Made by a program: the position numbers and the translations under genes
Notes under the pieces: generated by a model
The model's input: the letters and a program-made list of their open reading frames with translations, nothing else
Database searches by the model: none
Told to the model about the DNA's origin: nothing
In this document: piece by piece, positions 1 through 5,318 of the stretch
How the letters are laid out: the number at the start of each line of letters is the position of its first letter
Numbering within the stretch: the first letter of the stretch is position 1
Source of the DNA: Steroidobacteraceae bacterium
Lineage (GTDB): Bacteria > Pseudomonadota > Gammaproteobacteria > Steroidobacterales > Steroidobacteraceae
Length of the DNA: 5,423 nt
NCBI GenBank assembly: GCA_013044085.1
Contig: JABEVI010000314.1
Location: 1 to 5,423 of the forward strand
Direction of reading: 5' to 3'

Positions 1-15
1 CAACTAACAATCACT

Positions 16-48
16 AGGCCGACGCCCTGATTTCGTCAGGCCTTTGTT
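16..48. terminator. Stem-loop downstream of the sigma factor gene, possible terminator
   Basis: AGGCCGACG (16-24) pairs with CGTC-A-GGCCT (34-43), giving a nine-pair stem with one bulged A (38) and a nine-base loop. TTTGTT follows on the plus strand. Read on the minus strand, the direction of the sigma gene, the hairpin begins about 58 nt past the stop codon, but only a broken T-rich stretch follows it. It could end the sigma transcript, or a plus-strand transcript entering from outside the window, or both. Confidence 0.4.
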
Positions 49-100
49 CCCCGGTGCCCATCCCAGCCCCCCGAGGTCAGAAAACCCGCAACCAGTAGTA

Positions 101-1369
101 TCAATCGCAAGCGTCTGCGCGGGCGAGTAGGAAGGCCGCTTCGCGGGCGTTGCGGGTGAGCTTGGCCGCAGCCTCGAATTCCGCGCGGGCCTCGGCCAAC
201 CTGCCACACCGAAATAGGAAGTCGCCTCGCGCCGCCGGCAGCGGGGCATAGTTCCGCAGAGCGGCGGCGTCAGAGATTTCGTATAACAACCGCAGTCCCA
301 TTTCGGGTCCGAAAGCCATGCTGTAAGCGATCGCCCGATTGAGATCGACCACCGGCGAGGGCATCACCACGCGCAGCCGGTCATAGAGTGCCGCGATGCG
401 GGGCCAGTCGGTTTCGTCCGGGCTACGTGCGCGCGCATGGCACGCCGCAAGTGCCGCCTGCAGCATGTAAGGCCCCTCGCCCCCGAGCGCTTCGGCATGG
501 GCCAGCGCGTCGAGACCGCGGCGGATTAGCAACTGGTCCCAGCGTGCGCGGTTCTGCTCAGTCAGCGGCACGAGGGCACCGTCCGGCCCGGTGCGCGCCG
601 CCAGGCGCGACGCCTGAATCTCCATCAGGGCCAATAGGCCGAGCACCTCCGCCTTGCCGGGTCCATCATCGGCCATCAGCCCCGCTAGGATGCGGCCGAG
701 CCGTTGCGCCTCCAGGCACAGGCCCGGCCGGACCAGATCATCGCCCGCCGTCGCCGCATAGCCTTCGTTGAAGATCAGATAGACCACTTCCAGCACCGAG
801 CCGAGCCGCGCCACCCGCTCCGCACCCCGCGGCACCTCGAAGTGTAGTCCGGCCTTCCCGATCGTCTTCTTCGCGCGCACGATCCGCTGGGCGATCGTCG
901 TCTCGCTCGCCAGAAACGCACGCGCAATCTCGTCCGTCGTCAGGCCGCCGATCACCCGCAGTGTCAGCGCCGTGCGCGCATCGGCCGACAGCACCGGGTG
1001 GCAGGCCGCGAAAATAAGACCCAGCAACTCATCGCCGAGATCGTCATCCAGTCCCGGTTCGACCATCGCGGCCATATCGTCGAACGCTCCATCCAGCTCC
1101 CGTGCGATCTCCCCATGGACGCGCTCGCGCATTTTTTCGTGCCGGATCGTGTCGATCGCGCGGCGCTTGGCCGCCGTCATCAGCCACGCACCGGGCCTGG
1201 CCGGAACGCCGCTCCGGGGCCATTCGATCAAGGCAACTACCAGCGCATCCTGCGCCAGCTCCTCCGCCCGGCCGACGTCGCGCACCATCCGGGCCAGACC
1301 CGCGATCAGCCTGGCCCGTTCAATCCGAAAAACCGCTTCGATCGCCTGGCGTGTCTCGCCCGTCCCCAT
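101..1369 (-). CDS. ECF42-type RNA polymerase sigma factor with DUF6596/TPR-like C-terminal extension
   Basis: This 422-residue sigma-70 family protein would direct RNA polymerase to a small regulon. Sigma region 2 covers about residues 10-80 (AEELAQDAL at 36-43, then a K/R-rich AAKRRAIDTIRHEK at 66-79). Region 4 covers about 113-172, with the helix-turn-helix at TTDEIARAFLASETTIAQRI (144-163). The DUF6596-type extension starts near 190 (VLEVVYLIFNEGYAAT; EQNRARWDQLL at 271-281). A TPR-like tail follows from about 296 (VDLNRAIAYSMAFGPE, then APLPAARGDFLFRCGR). This layout is typical of group ECF42, which usually has no separate anti-sigma factor and whose extension is thought to control activity. 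The start is the first ATG after an in-frame TGA, with only a weak purine-rich GAGAAAG upstream. The gene lies 54 nt after the DGPF gene and has no promoter match of its own, so it is probably cotranscribed. The family call is secure; the signal sensed is unknown. Confidence 0.93.
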   Translation of the reverse strand: MGTGETRQAIEAVFRIERARLIAGLARMVRDVGRAEELAQDALVVALIEWPRSGVPARPGAWLMTAAKRRAIDTIRHEKMRERVHGEIARELDGAFDDMAAMVEPGLDDDLGDELLGLIFAACHPVLSADARTALTLRVIGGLTTDEIARAFLASETTIAQRIVRAKKTIGKAGLHFEVPRGAERVARLGSVLEVVYLIFNEGYAATAGDDLVRPGLCLEAQRLGRILAGLMADDGPGKAEVLGLLALMEIQASRLAARTGPDGALVPLTEQNRARWDQLLIRRGLDALAHAEALGGEGPYMLQAALAACHARARSPDETDWPRIAALYDRLRVVMPSPVVDLNRAIAYSMAFGPEMGLRLLYEISDAAALRNYAPLPAARGDFLFRCGRLAEARAEFEAAAKLTRNAREAAFLLARADACD

Positions 1370-1423
1370 GCCGCTTTCTCGGCCAGGGACGCAGGGGAGG
1401 CAAGCAATTTCGGGCCAACGCGA

Positions 1424-1855
1424 TCAGGCGACGCCGAGCTTACCGCGCTCTCCGTCACGGGGTGTCGAAAGCTCCTCGGGCGTTATGAAATCGCCCAGGT
1501 CCGCCACCTCGAAGAACGGCCGGATTTCGATCTCGCCCTTACCCGGGGGCGGCGGGCAGCGCTTCGCCCAGGCCATCGCCTCGTCCATATCCTTGACCTC
1601 CCAGATCGAAAAGCCGGCGATCAGCTCGCGGGTCTCGGCGAACGGCCCGTCGATGACGGTGCGGCTTCCGCCATCGAACGCGATGCGCTTGCCCTCGACG
1701 CTGGGCTTGAGGCCGGCGGCAGCGATGAAAACGCCGGCGTTGACCAGCTCTTCGGTGAACTCGTCCATCGCCGCGAACGCCTCTAACGCCTCGGGCGTGG
1801 GCGGCATTCCTTTTTCGATATCATCGGTGGCTTTCACGAACACCATCACACGCAT
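1424..1855 (-). CDS. YCII-related DGPF-domain protein, partner of the ECF42 sigma factor
   Basis: This small cytoplasmic protein of 143 residues belongs to the YCII/DGPF family. The name-giving tetrapeptide DGPF is at residues 69-72, inside RTVIDGPFAETRELIAGF. The usual following segment, SIWEVKDMDEAMAWAKRCP, and the C-terminal IEIRPFFEVADLGD are also present. The start (CAT on the plus strand at 1853-1855) is chosen over an upstream in-frame ATG at 1972 because it has a strong ribosome site, GAAGGAG, seven bases ahead, and because MRVMVFVKA matches the normal family N-terminus. DGPF genes are the characteristic neighbours and main targets of ECF42 sigma factors. Here the gene is first in the unit, 54 nt ahead of the sigma gene and directly behind an ECF42-type promoter. 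The biochemical role of the family is not established; a YCII-like fold suggests small-molecule binding or catalysis, which is inference. Confidence 0.93.
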   Translation of the reverse strand: MRVMVFVKATDDIEKGMPPTPEALEAFAAMDEFTEELVNAGVFIAAAGLKPSVEGKRIAFDGGSRTVIDGPFAETRELIAGFSIWEVKDMDEAMAWAKRCPPPPGKGEIEIRPFFEVADLGDFITPEELSTPRDGERGKLGVA

Positions 1856-1862
1856 TGTCTGT

Positions 1863-1869
1863 CTCCTTC
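1863..1869 (-). promoter_or_regulatory. Strong ribosome binding site of the DGPF gene
   Basis: GAAGGAG on the minus strand, seven bases before the ATG at 1855. It decides the start against the longer reading frame that opens at 1972. Confidence 0.8.
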
Positions 1870-1902
1870 GTTCAGCCGGCCCCGTTGGCCTGGCATTACA
1901 AC

Positions 1903-1929
1903 GACGAACGGGGTATTCGGAAATCGACA
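1903..1929 (-). promoter_or_regulatory. ECF42-type promoter (-35 TGTCGA, -10 CGTC)
   Basis: On the minus strand, TGTCGA (1929-1924) is followed after exactly 17 bases by CGTC (1906-1903). From memory, the ECF42 consensus is TGTCGA at -35 and CG(A/T)C at -10, so both boxes match perfectly. Transcription would begin near 1895, leaving a leader of about 40 nt before the DGPF start. The sigma factor encoded by the second gene probably drives its own unit from here. The match and position are seen in the sequence; the autoregulation is inferred from the family. Confidence 0.72.
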
Positions 1930-2352
1930 TTGTATCGCAAATTCTTTTCGACCGCTGACGCGCCGGCCGCAAATGGCGGCTTCCGAGTCAGGGATCGCGA
2001 TGGCGCGATGACCGAGATGGGCGCAGAGCGCCTTTCGAGGTACCCAGACCTGGCCGGGAGCTGCCTGACGGCTCTGGACCAGGAATTTAGGTAAGCGGAC
2101 ATCGCTGGCCGGTAGGTGAGCTGGCGGGTTTCGACCAAAGTCGGGCGTAGACCGGTCCCAGGGGCGATCTCAGGAGCGGACGTTCAGCGCCGTCCAGTTC
2201 CGGCGGTTGGCCATATCGGTTTTTGTTGGGTACGGTAATACTCCCCCAAATTCGGCCATTCAAACGCCGCACTATTGGGGCCGACACTCGTTCGAGCAGG
2301 CCAGTCTGGCATTACTGGTCGAGTTAGGCTTTTATGGTCCGGGGGGTGCCGC
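1930..2352. other. Gene-free divergent intergenic region
   Basis: No reading frame here has a recognisable protein or a credible ribosome site. The region separates the minus-strand ECF42 unit from the plus-strand RelA/SpoT gene. It holds two AGCGGAC-type words (2094-2102, 2175-2183), a small CGAC-CAAA-GTCG hairpin (2132-2143) and the palindrome GACCGGTC (2150-2157). I could not place a convincing sigma-70 promoter for the RelA/SpoT gene. The last 130 bases are noticeably richer in A and T, which fits a promoter being present but does not locate it. Confidence 0.5.
2094..2185. repeat. Intergenic segment with AGCGGAC(A/G)T words, left side
   Basis: AGCGGACAT is at 2094-2102 and AGCGGACGT at 2175-2183. 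The longer form GGAGCGGACGTTC (2173-2185) recurs with a single change at 3728-3740, beyond the far end of the RelA/SpoT gene. The same word appears reversed at 3701-3709 and, as AGCGGACG, at 4042-4049. I saw these copies only in non-coding stretches. They look like parts of a degenerate dispersed intergenic sequence; their role is unknown. Confidence 0.4.
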
Positions 2353-3492
2353 ATGTCGTCATTGGATTTCGAAGCCGAGAAAGCTGCGTTTCGCACGTAT
2401 TACGATCATAACGCTGCGCTTTTCGACGGCGCTAAGGCGTCGTTCCTGACACTCATACGATCACTCCTGGCAGGCGGCGATTACGCTTCCGCGGTGACAA
2501 GCGGTCGAATCAAGGATCGAGAAGAATCAATCAAGAAGTTCGTTCGAAAGTATCAGGGCGATCTTGAGAAGAACTCGACGCCCTATGACATCAAGAGCCA
2601 CATCACCGACCTAATCGGTTTACGCCTCGTCTGCCTGTACGAGGACGAGATAGAGCCAATCGGCGCCTTGGTTCGCAAGCAATTCGACGTACTCGAGGTC
2701 ACCGATAAGATCGCCCAGATCGAGGGCACCGAGAATGCTTTCGGCTATAAAGGCTTGCATCTAGATCTTAAACTCGGCGCCCTTCGCGCTGAAATGCCTG
2801 AGTACGCTCCCTTCGCTCCATTTCGCTTTGAGCTGCAGATCAGGACAATCATCCAGGATTCGTGGAGTGCGCTCGACCATAAGATAAAATATAAGAAATC
2901 CATCCCGGCTGGACTCAGGCGACGCATCAATACGCTCGCGGCCCTGTTCGAACTCGCCGATCGAGAATTCCGGCAGGTGCGCGATGCGACGCAGGCGGAA
3001 ATCGAGAAAGCCAGGGTTGAGGATAACGCTACAGATGCAGAGCACATAGATGGCGCCTCGGCGGGTAAGGGTGACTCGACCAAGGTCGAGCCCGGGCAAT
3101 TTGCCTCTCTTAACGCGTTTCGTTTCCTACGGATCGCTAACCATTTCTTCCCCGACTTTGAATTCGAGCCACAAAAGGTCGACGGGTTTACCGCCGAAAT
3201 CATCGAACGTGAGCCAGAGATTAGTAGGAGTAAATTCAACTTTTATTTGCGAGAGAACATCTCGCTTGTCCGACGCTACAAAGTACATTTCCTGCGCGGA
3301 GGTCTCGGCGAACAGTTCAACGCGTTCACCGAAATGCGCCACTGCCTTTATGCTGCAAATCCCGACCCTTTCTCAAGCATGTTGACCAATACTGCCCGCG
3401 AGACCTTCGATAACTGGAGGCAAGGCGAAGCAACGCATGCAGAAGAAATCCAGAACACCAAGCCTGCCGTGCGAAGAACCCAAAAACGATAA
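2353..3492 (+). CDS. RelA/SpoT-domain (p)ppGpp synthetase-like protein with unknown C-terminal domain
   Basis: This 379-residue cytoplasmic protein has a RelA/SpoT nucleotide pyrophosphokinase domain at about residues 45-215. Hallmarks are present: RIKDREESIKK (52-62), TDLIGLR with the putative metal-binding Asp86, the GYKGLH loop (131-136), ELQIRT with Glu160 (160-165), and WSALDH (171-176). The domain looks catalytically intact. HD hydrolase, TGS and ACT domains are absent, so this is a small alarmone synthetase, not a long RSH enzyme. A hydrophilic linker (about 215-248) leads to a folded-looking C-terminal domain (about 250-357) that I do not recognise. The ATG at 2353 is preferred to an upstream TTG at 2275; GGGGGG at 2341-2346 is the nearest ribosome-site-like run. 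No gene lies within 480 nt upstream or follows downstream in tandem. The low GC suggests acquisition. It may make (p)ppGpp or ppApp, or act as a toxic SAS that modifies tRNA; the sequence does not decide between these. Confidence 0.88.
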   Translation: MSSLDFEAEKAAFRTYYDHNAALFDGAKASFLTLIRSLLAGGDYASAVTSGRIKDREESIKKFVRKYQGDLEKNSTPYDIKSHITDLIGLRLVCLYEDEIEPIGALVRKQFDVLEVTDKIAQIEGTENAFGYKGLHLDLKLGALRAEMPEYAPFAPFRFELQIRTIIQDSWSALDHKIKYKKSIPAGLRRRINTLAALFELADREFRQVRDATQAEIEKARVEDNATDAEHIDGASAGKGDSTKVEPGQFASLNAFRFLRIANHFFPDFEFEPQKVDGFTAEIIEREPEISRSKFNFYLRENISLVRRYKVHFLRGGLGEQFNAFTEMRHCLYAANPDPFSSMLTNTARETFDNWRQGEATHAEEIQNTKPAVRRTQKR

Positions 3493-3631
3493 GCTGTGGT
3501 CGTGGTCGACATTTACGTCGAGCGATTTTCGTCGTGTCTATAACGGCCCTCTTTTTCGCTTTGCAAAAAGGCAGGTAAGCGAGCGGCATCGGTGGCAACA
3601 CTCGCCAGAAGCGCGATGGTGCCCTCCGGCG
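3493..3631. other. Non-coding stretch after the RelA/SpoT gene
   Basis: No recognisable gene is present. A five-pair hairpin, TCGAC-ATTTAC-GTCGA (3506-3521), followed by GCGATTTT is the only terminator-like element near the stop codon, and it is weak. A second, AT-rich hairpin at 3551-3570 (CTTTTT pairing with AAAAAG) has no T-run behind it. Confidence 0.35.
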
Positions 3632-3717
3632 CCACAATTGAGGCGGAGCTGTCTCATGGGCGTGTTCTCCGCCGTGATGACGCAAGTTGGAGACGAAAAA
3701 ACGTCCGCTAATTGTGG
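3632..3717. repeat. 86-nt imperfect inverted repeat
   Basis: CCACAATT (3632-3639) is repeated inverted as AATTGTGG (3710-3717). The match continues inward with GCGGA (3643-3647) against TCCGC (3704-3708), and again with GTCTC (3651-3655) against GAGAC (3690-3694). The arms are about 24 and 28 nt with small gaps, enclosing a spacer of about 34 nt. No target-site duplication is visible at the ends. It could be a MITE-like remnant or a structured RNA. Confidence 0.5.
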
Positions 3718-3844
3718 TTTCGTGCCGGGAGCAGACGTTCTCCTTTCCACCCAACCCCGCCGATCGGCGCCGAGACCGCGAATGGCCGCTTCGGAGAAAC
3801 TGCGTTGTCCGCCTAAACGGCAGGGATGAGCGCAAAGCCGCCGT
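3701..3844. repeat. Intergenic segment with AGCGGACGT-type words, right side
   Basis: This segment contains AGCGGACGT on the minus strand (3701-3709) and GGAGCAGACGTTC (3728-3740), which matches 2173-2185 with one change. Related words follow (ATGGCCGCTT near 3782, TTGTCCGCC near 3804). No reading frame through it resembles a protein. From pattern memory it resembles degenerate intergenic sequence common in sphingomonad genomes; I cannot verify that here. Confidence 0.35.
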
Positions 3845-3949
3845 TCAATTGGTTGGCCCTATATGGCAGCCTGCGGTGTCCAAGGCCCGCTGCTGAATCG
3901 CAAGGCCATGGTCGATCGTCCTGACGCCGGCATATTCACGAATGGTCAC
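3845..3949 (-). pseudogene. Remnant of a serine resolvase/invertase N-terminus
   Basis: Read on the minus strand from a GTG at 3949, the first 28 codons give TIREYAGVRTIDHGLAIQQR and then ALDTAGC. This follows the opening of Tn3-type serine recombinases (YARVSTxDQxLxxQxxAL, then xAGC). Three conserved positions are changed: the R of YARVS is G, the catalytic Ser is R, and the Q of DQ is H. Similarity stops after AGC (3866) and a TGA follows at 3847-3845, whereas the family runs to about 180-200 residues. It is therefore a dead fragment of about 85-100 bp, left by a transposon or plasmid resolution system. The codon-level resemblance is strong, but the piece is short. An unrelated plus-strand frame covers the same bases and has no family resemblance. 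Confidence 0.62.
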
Positions 3950-3953
3950 AAAG

Positions 3954-4035
3954 TGTCTCATAAGATTCTAGACGTCTTCCCGTTATCGTATCAAAATACC
4001 AAAAACTACCCTATTAACGCGATAAAACTGTCTCA
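3954..4035. other. AT-rich segment with paired motifs, possible recombination (res-like) site
   Basis: TGTCTCA occurs at 3954-3960 and again at 4029-4035 in the same orientation, bracketing an AT-rich stretch. Inside are the inverted pair TTATCG (3983-3988) and CGATAA (4020-4025) and the palindrome AGACGTCT (3970-3977). The segment lies immediately upstream of the resolvase remnant, where Tn3-family elements carry their res site. TGTCTCATAA also resembles the half-site theme TGTCYRATA. A functional site is not shown; this is inferred from position and symmetry. A third TGTCTCA lies at 3650-3656. Confidence 0.35.
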
Positions 4036-4070
4036 GCTAACCGTCCGCTGGGGTATACCGCAATAAAGCA

Positions 4071-4456
4071 ATGACACGCACGCAGAAGAGCGAATCGACG
4101 ACAACGGTGCAGCGGGAATCGCCAGATCAGCCCGACGTGCGTCGTTCCTTACGAAGGCGGACAAGCGGTCTGCTTCACTTTATCCTGCAGAAAGCAGGAA
4201 TGGCCCGCCTTTGTCGGCGCTTCTCTCGCCAAGCGTTCGATTTTTCGTAGCTCGACAGGAGGGATGCGCCTTGGGGTGTGGTGGGTATGCGTTGCTGGGC
4301 GAAGGAACTGCTGAATTGAAGCGCCTCTTTGTCGATCCGGTAACGAGAGGGCGCGGTGTCGGTATGGCCATTGTCCGGGCAATAGCGATCAGGCATAAGT
4401 GGTTGGCGCCACCATCGGAGTTTTATCGTGCCCGCATGACGACCGGTCTCTTCTGA
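4071..4456 (+). pseudogene. GNAT-family N-acetyltransferase pseudogene (frameshifted and truncated)
   Basis: Reading starts at ATG 4071 and gives a typical GNAT opening ending in TVQRESPDQPDVR. Around 4140 the similarity jumps to another frame, consistent with loss of one base: SFLTKADKRSASLYPAESRN, then SALLSPSVRFFVARQEG, LGCGGYALLGEGTAELKRLF and VDPVTRGRGVGMAIVRAI. RGRGVG is the acetyl-CoA pyrophosphate-binding loop (motif A). Similarity ends near 4384. The remaining codons to the TGA at 4454-4456 do not resemble the family, so the second half of the acetyl-CoA fold (roughly 60 residues) is missing. Read without the shift, the first frame ends at a TAG near 4250. The shift could be a sequencing error, but the lost C-terminus argues for a true pseudogene, possibly cut by the inverted-repeat segment that begins at 4427. 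The substrate is unknown. Confidence 0.8.
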
Positions 4457-4543
4457 CCTTGCCTTTGTGCGCCGGCAGCGCCCTCGCTGCCGCATGATTT
4501 TTACGCGTCCATCGGACTGGCGAAGCGAGACCGGTCGGGCACG
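4427..4543. repeat. Nested inverted repeat at the broken end of the GNAT gene
   Basis: The right arm GAGACCGGTCGGGCACG (4527-4543) is the reverse complement of CGTGCCCG (4427-4434) plus ACCGGTCTC (4442-4450), with seven extra bases (4435-4441) in the left arm. The core of 11 bases (4440-4450 with 4527-4537) is perfect. Near the centre lies a separate strong hairpin at 4473-4492. The left arm starts about 40 bases after similarity to GNAT proteins ends, so this may be part of a small insertion or a rearrangement scar. Confidence 0.55.
4473..4502 (+). terminator. Terminator-like hairpin
   Basis: CGGCAGCG (4473-4480) and CGCTGCCG (4485-4492) form a perfect eight-pair stem with a CCCT loop. TTTTT follows at 4498-4502 after a five-base gap (CATGA). 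It lies 16 nt past the stop of the GNAT remnant and could end a plus-strand transcript. The gap before the T-run makes it weaker than a standard intrinsic terminator. Confidence 0.5.
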
Positions 4544-4570
4544 TTCCTTCGAATGCCGCTTTTCGTCGCG

Positions 4571-4595
4571 CTTGCATCCTGCTTGCATCCTGCTT
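4571..4595 (+). repeat. Short tandem repeat, 11-base unit
   Basis: CTTGCATCCTG occurs at 4571-4581 and 4582-4592, followed by the first three bases of a third copy. It lies in the leader of the DUF1062 gene, about 80 nt before its start. No role is evident; slippage duplication is the simplest explanation. Confidence 0.6.
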
Positions 4596-4677
4596 ATCGC
4601 CGTTGCCAGACCGTATTCTGTGATCGAAGTCTCGATCCGTCGTGCCGATGGACTTCCGATGGGAAGACCACGACGAC

Positions 4678-5295
4678 ATGTCCACGATATTGCGGGTTCA
4701 ATGGACCATTGAACCCTTGGCGGCGCCGCAGCCGCATCTGCCGTGCAGCCACTGCGGGCGGATGACCGCTTTTAGGAGCAGCGGAACGTTCAGGCTGAAT
4801 GCGAACGGCAAGAGGCTCGATGCCTGGCTGATCTATCGGTGTTTGGGGTGTGACGGGACGTGGAATCGTCCGGTTTTCGAGCGCTTGGCGATCGGTACGA
4901 TCGATCCTGACCAACTGAACCAGCTGCAGGCAAACGATGCGGGGTTGGCGGCGGCAATTGCGTTCGATGGGGCAGGTTTGCGGCGGTTTACTTCTCGGGT
5001 CGAGCCGGATGGCGGGGTGAGGGTGCTAAAACAGGTGATCATTGCAGTCGACTCTTGGACCGCGCTGGAGATTACGATGGTCGTGCTACGGCCGGTGTCG
5101 GTCCGGCTCGACCGGTTGCTGGCGCGTGAGCTTGGCATGTCGCGCGAGCGGGTAAAGGCGTTGGTAAACATGGGCCGGTTGCGGGTGGGATCGGATGGGT
5201 GGCGACGGGGGGTGCGGGATGGGGATCGGGTGGTGCTGGATTATGGCGGTGACGTGCAGGACCGGGCGCTGGGAGTGGCGGCGGGTGAAGGGTGA
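4678..5295 (+). CDS. DUF1062 domain-containing protein with zinc-ribbon-like and S4-like parts
   Basis: This 205-residue protein carries the DUF1062 signature: RVQWTIEPLAAP (6-17), SSGTFRLNANGKRLDAWLIY (34-53) and CDGTWNRPVFER (58-69). Two cysteine pairs, CSHC (23-26) and CLGC (55-58), are spaced like a treble-clef or zinc-ribbon site and probably bind one zinc ion. The C-terminal stretch from 142 (VRLDRLLARELGMSRERVKA, then LVNMGRLRV and VRDGDRVVL) reads like an S4 RNA-binding fold, which would fit a nucleic-acid-binding role. The family has no established function. The ATG at 4678 is preferred because MSTILRVQWTI is a usual family N-terminus; GGGAAG (4661-4666) is the only ribosome-site-like sequence. 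In-frame GTG (4642) and ATG (4648) starts would add 12 or 10 residues. GC matches the chromosomal background. Confidence 0.88.
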   Translation: MSTILRVQWTIEPLAAPQPHLPCSHCGRMTAFRSSGTFRLNANGKRLDAWLIYRCLGCDGTWNRPVFERLAIGTIDPDQLNQLQANDAGLAAAIAFDGAGLRRFTSRVEPDGGVRVLKQVIIAVDSWTALEITMVVLRPVSVRLDRLLARELGMSRERVKALVNMGRLRVGSDGWRRGVRDGDRVVLDYGGDVQDRALGVAAGEG

Positions 5296-5318
5296 TGGGT
5301 GACGGGGCCGCGCCCATC
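5294..5318 (+). terminator. Hairpin overlapping the DUF1062 stop codon
   Basis: GATGGG (5294-5299) pairs with CCCATC (5313-5318). The stem can extend inward through a T-G and two G-C pairs, leaving a GGGGCC loop. No proper T-run follows (ACGATTTAG), so intrinsic termination is uncertain. Confidence 0.3.

Noticed and set aside
1463..1468. TGTCGA on the plus strand inside the DGPF gene (another near 1149)
   Set aside because: Neither has a CG(A/T)C box at 16-18 bases on the same strand, and no plus-strand gene follows, so they are not ECF42 promoters.
972..1958. Long plus-strand reading frames (also 998-1786) opposite the sigma and DGPF genes
   Set aside because: They are antisense to two confidently identified genes, their translations are Ser/Arg/Pro-rich with no family resemblance, and long antisense frames are expected at this GC content.
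1855..2094. Plus-strand frame in the divergent intergenic region
   Set aside because: It overlaps the DGPF start, its ribosome site and its promoter, and the product has no recognisable features.
3551..3570. AT-rich hairpin CTTTTT/AAAAAG as a terminator for the RelA/SpoT gene
   Set aside because: The stem is weak, has a bulge, and is not followed by a T-run.
3513..3653. Minus-strand frame with protein-like composition (VAPEGTIALLASVATDAARL)
   Set aside because: It is only 46 codons long with at best a GTG start at 3635, lacks a ribosome site, runs through the inverted repeat, and I know no matching family. It might be a fossil gene end, but this cannot be supported.
3863..4066. Plus-strand frame of 67 codons ending before the GNAT remnant
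   Set aside because: It reads antisense through the resolvase remnant and then the AT-rich res-like segment; there is no family resemblance and no ribosome site.
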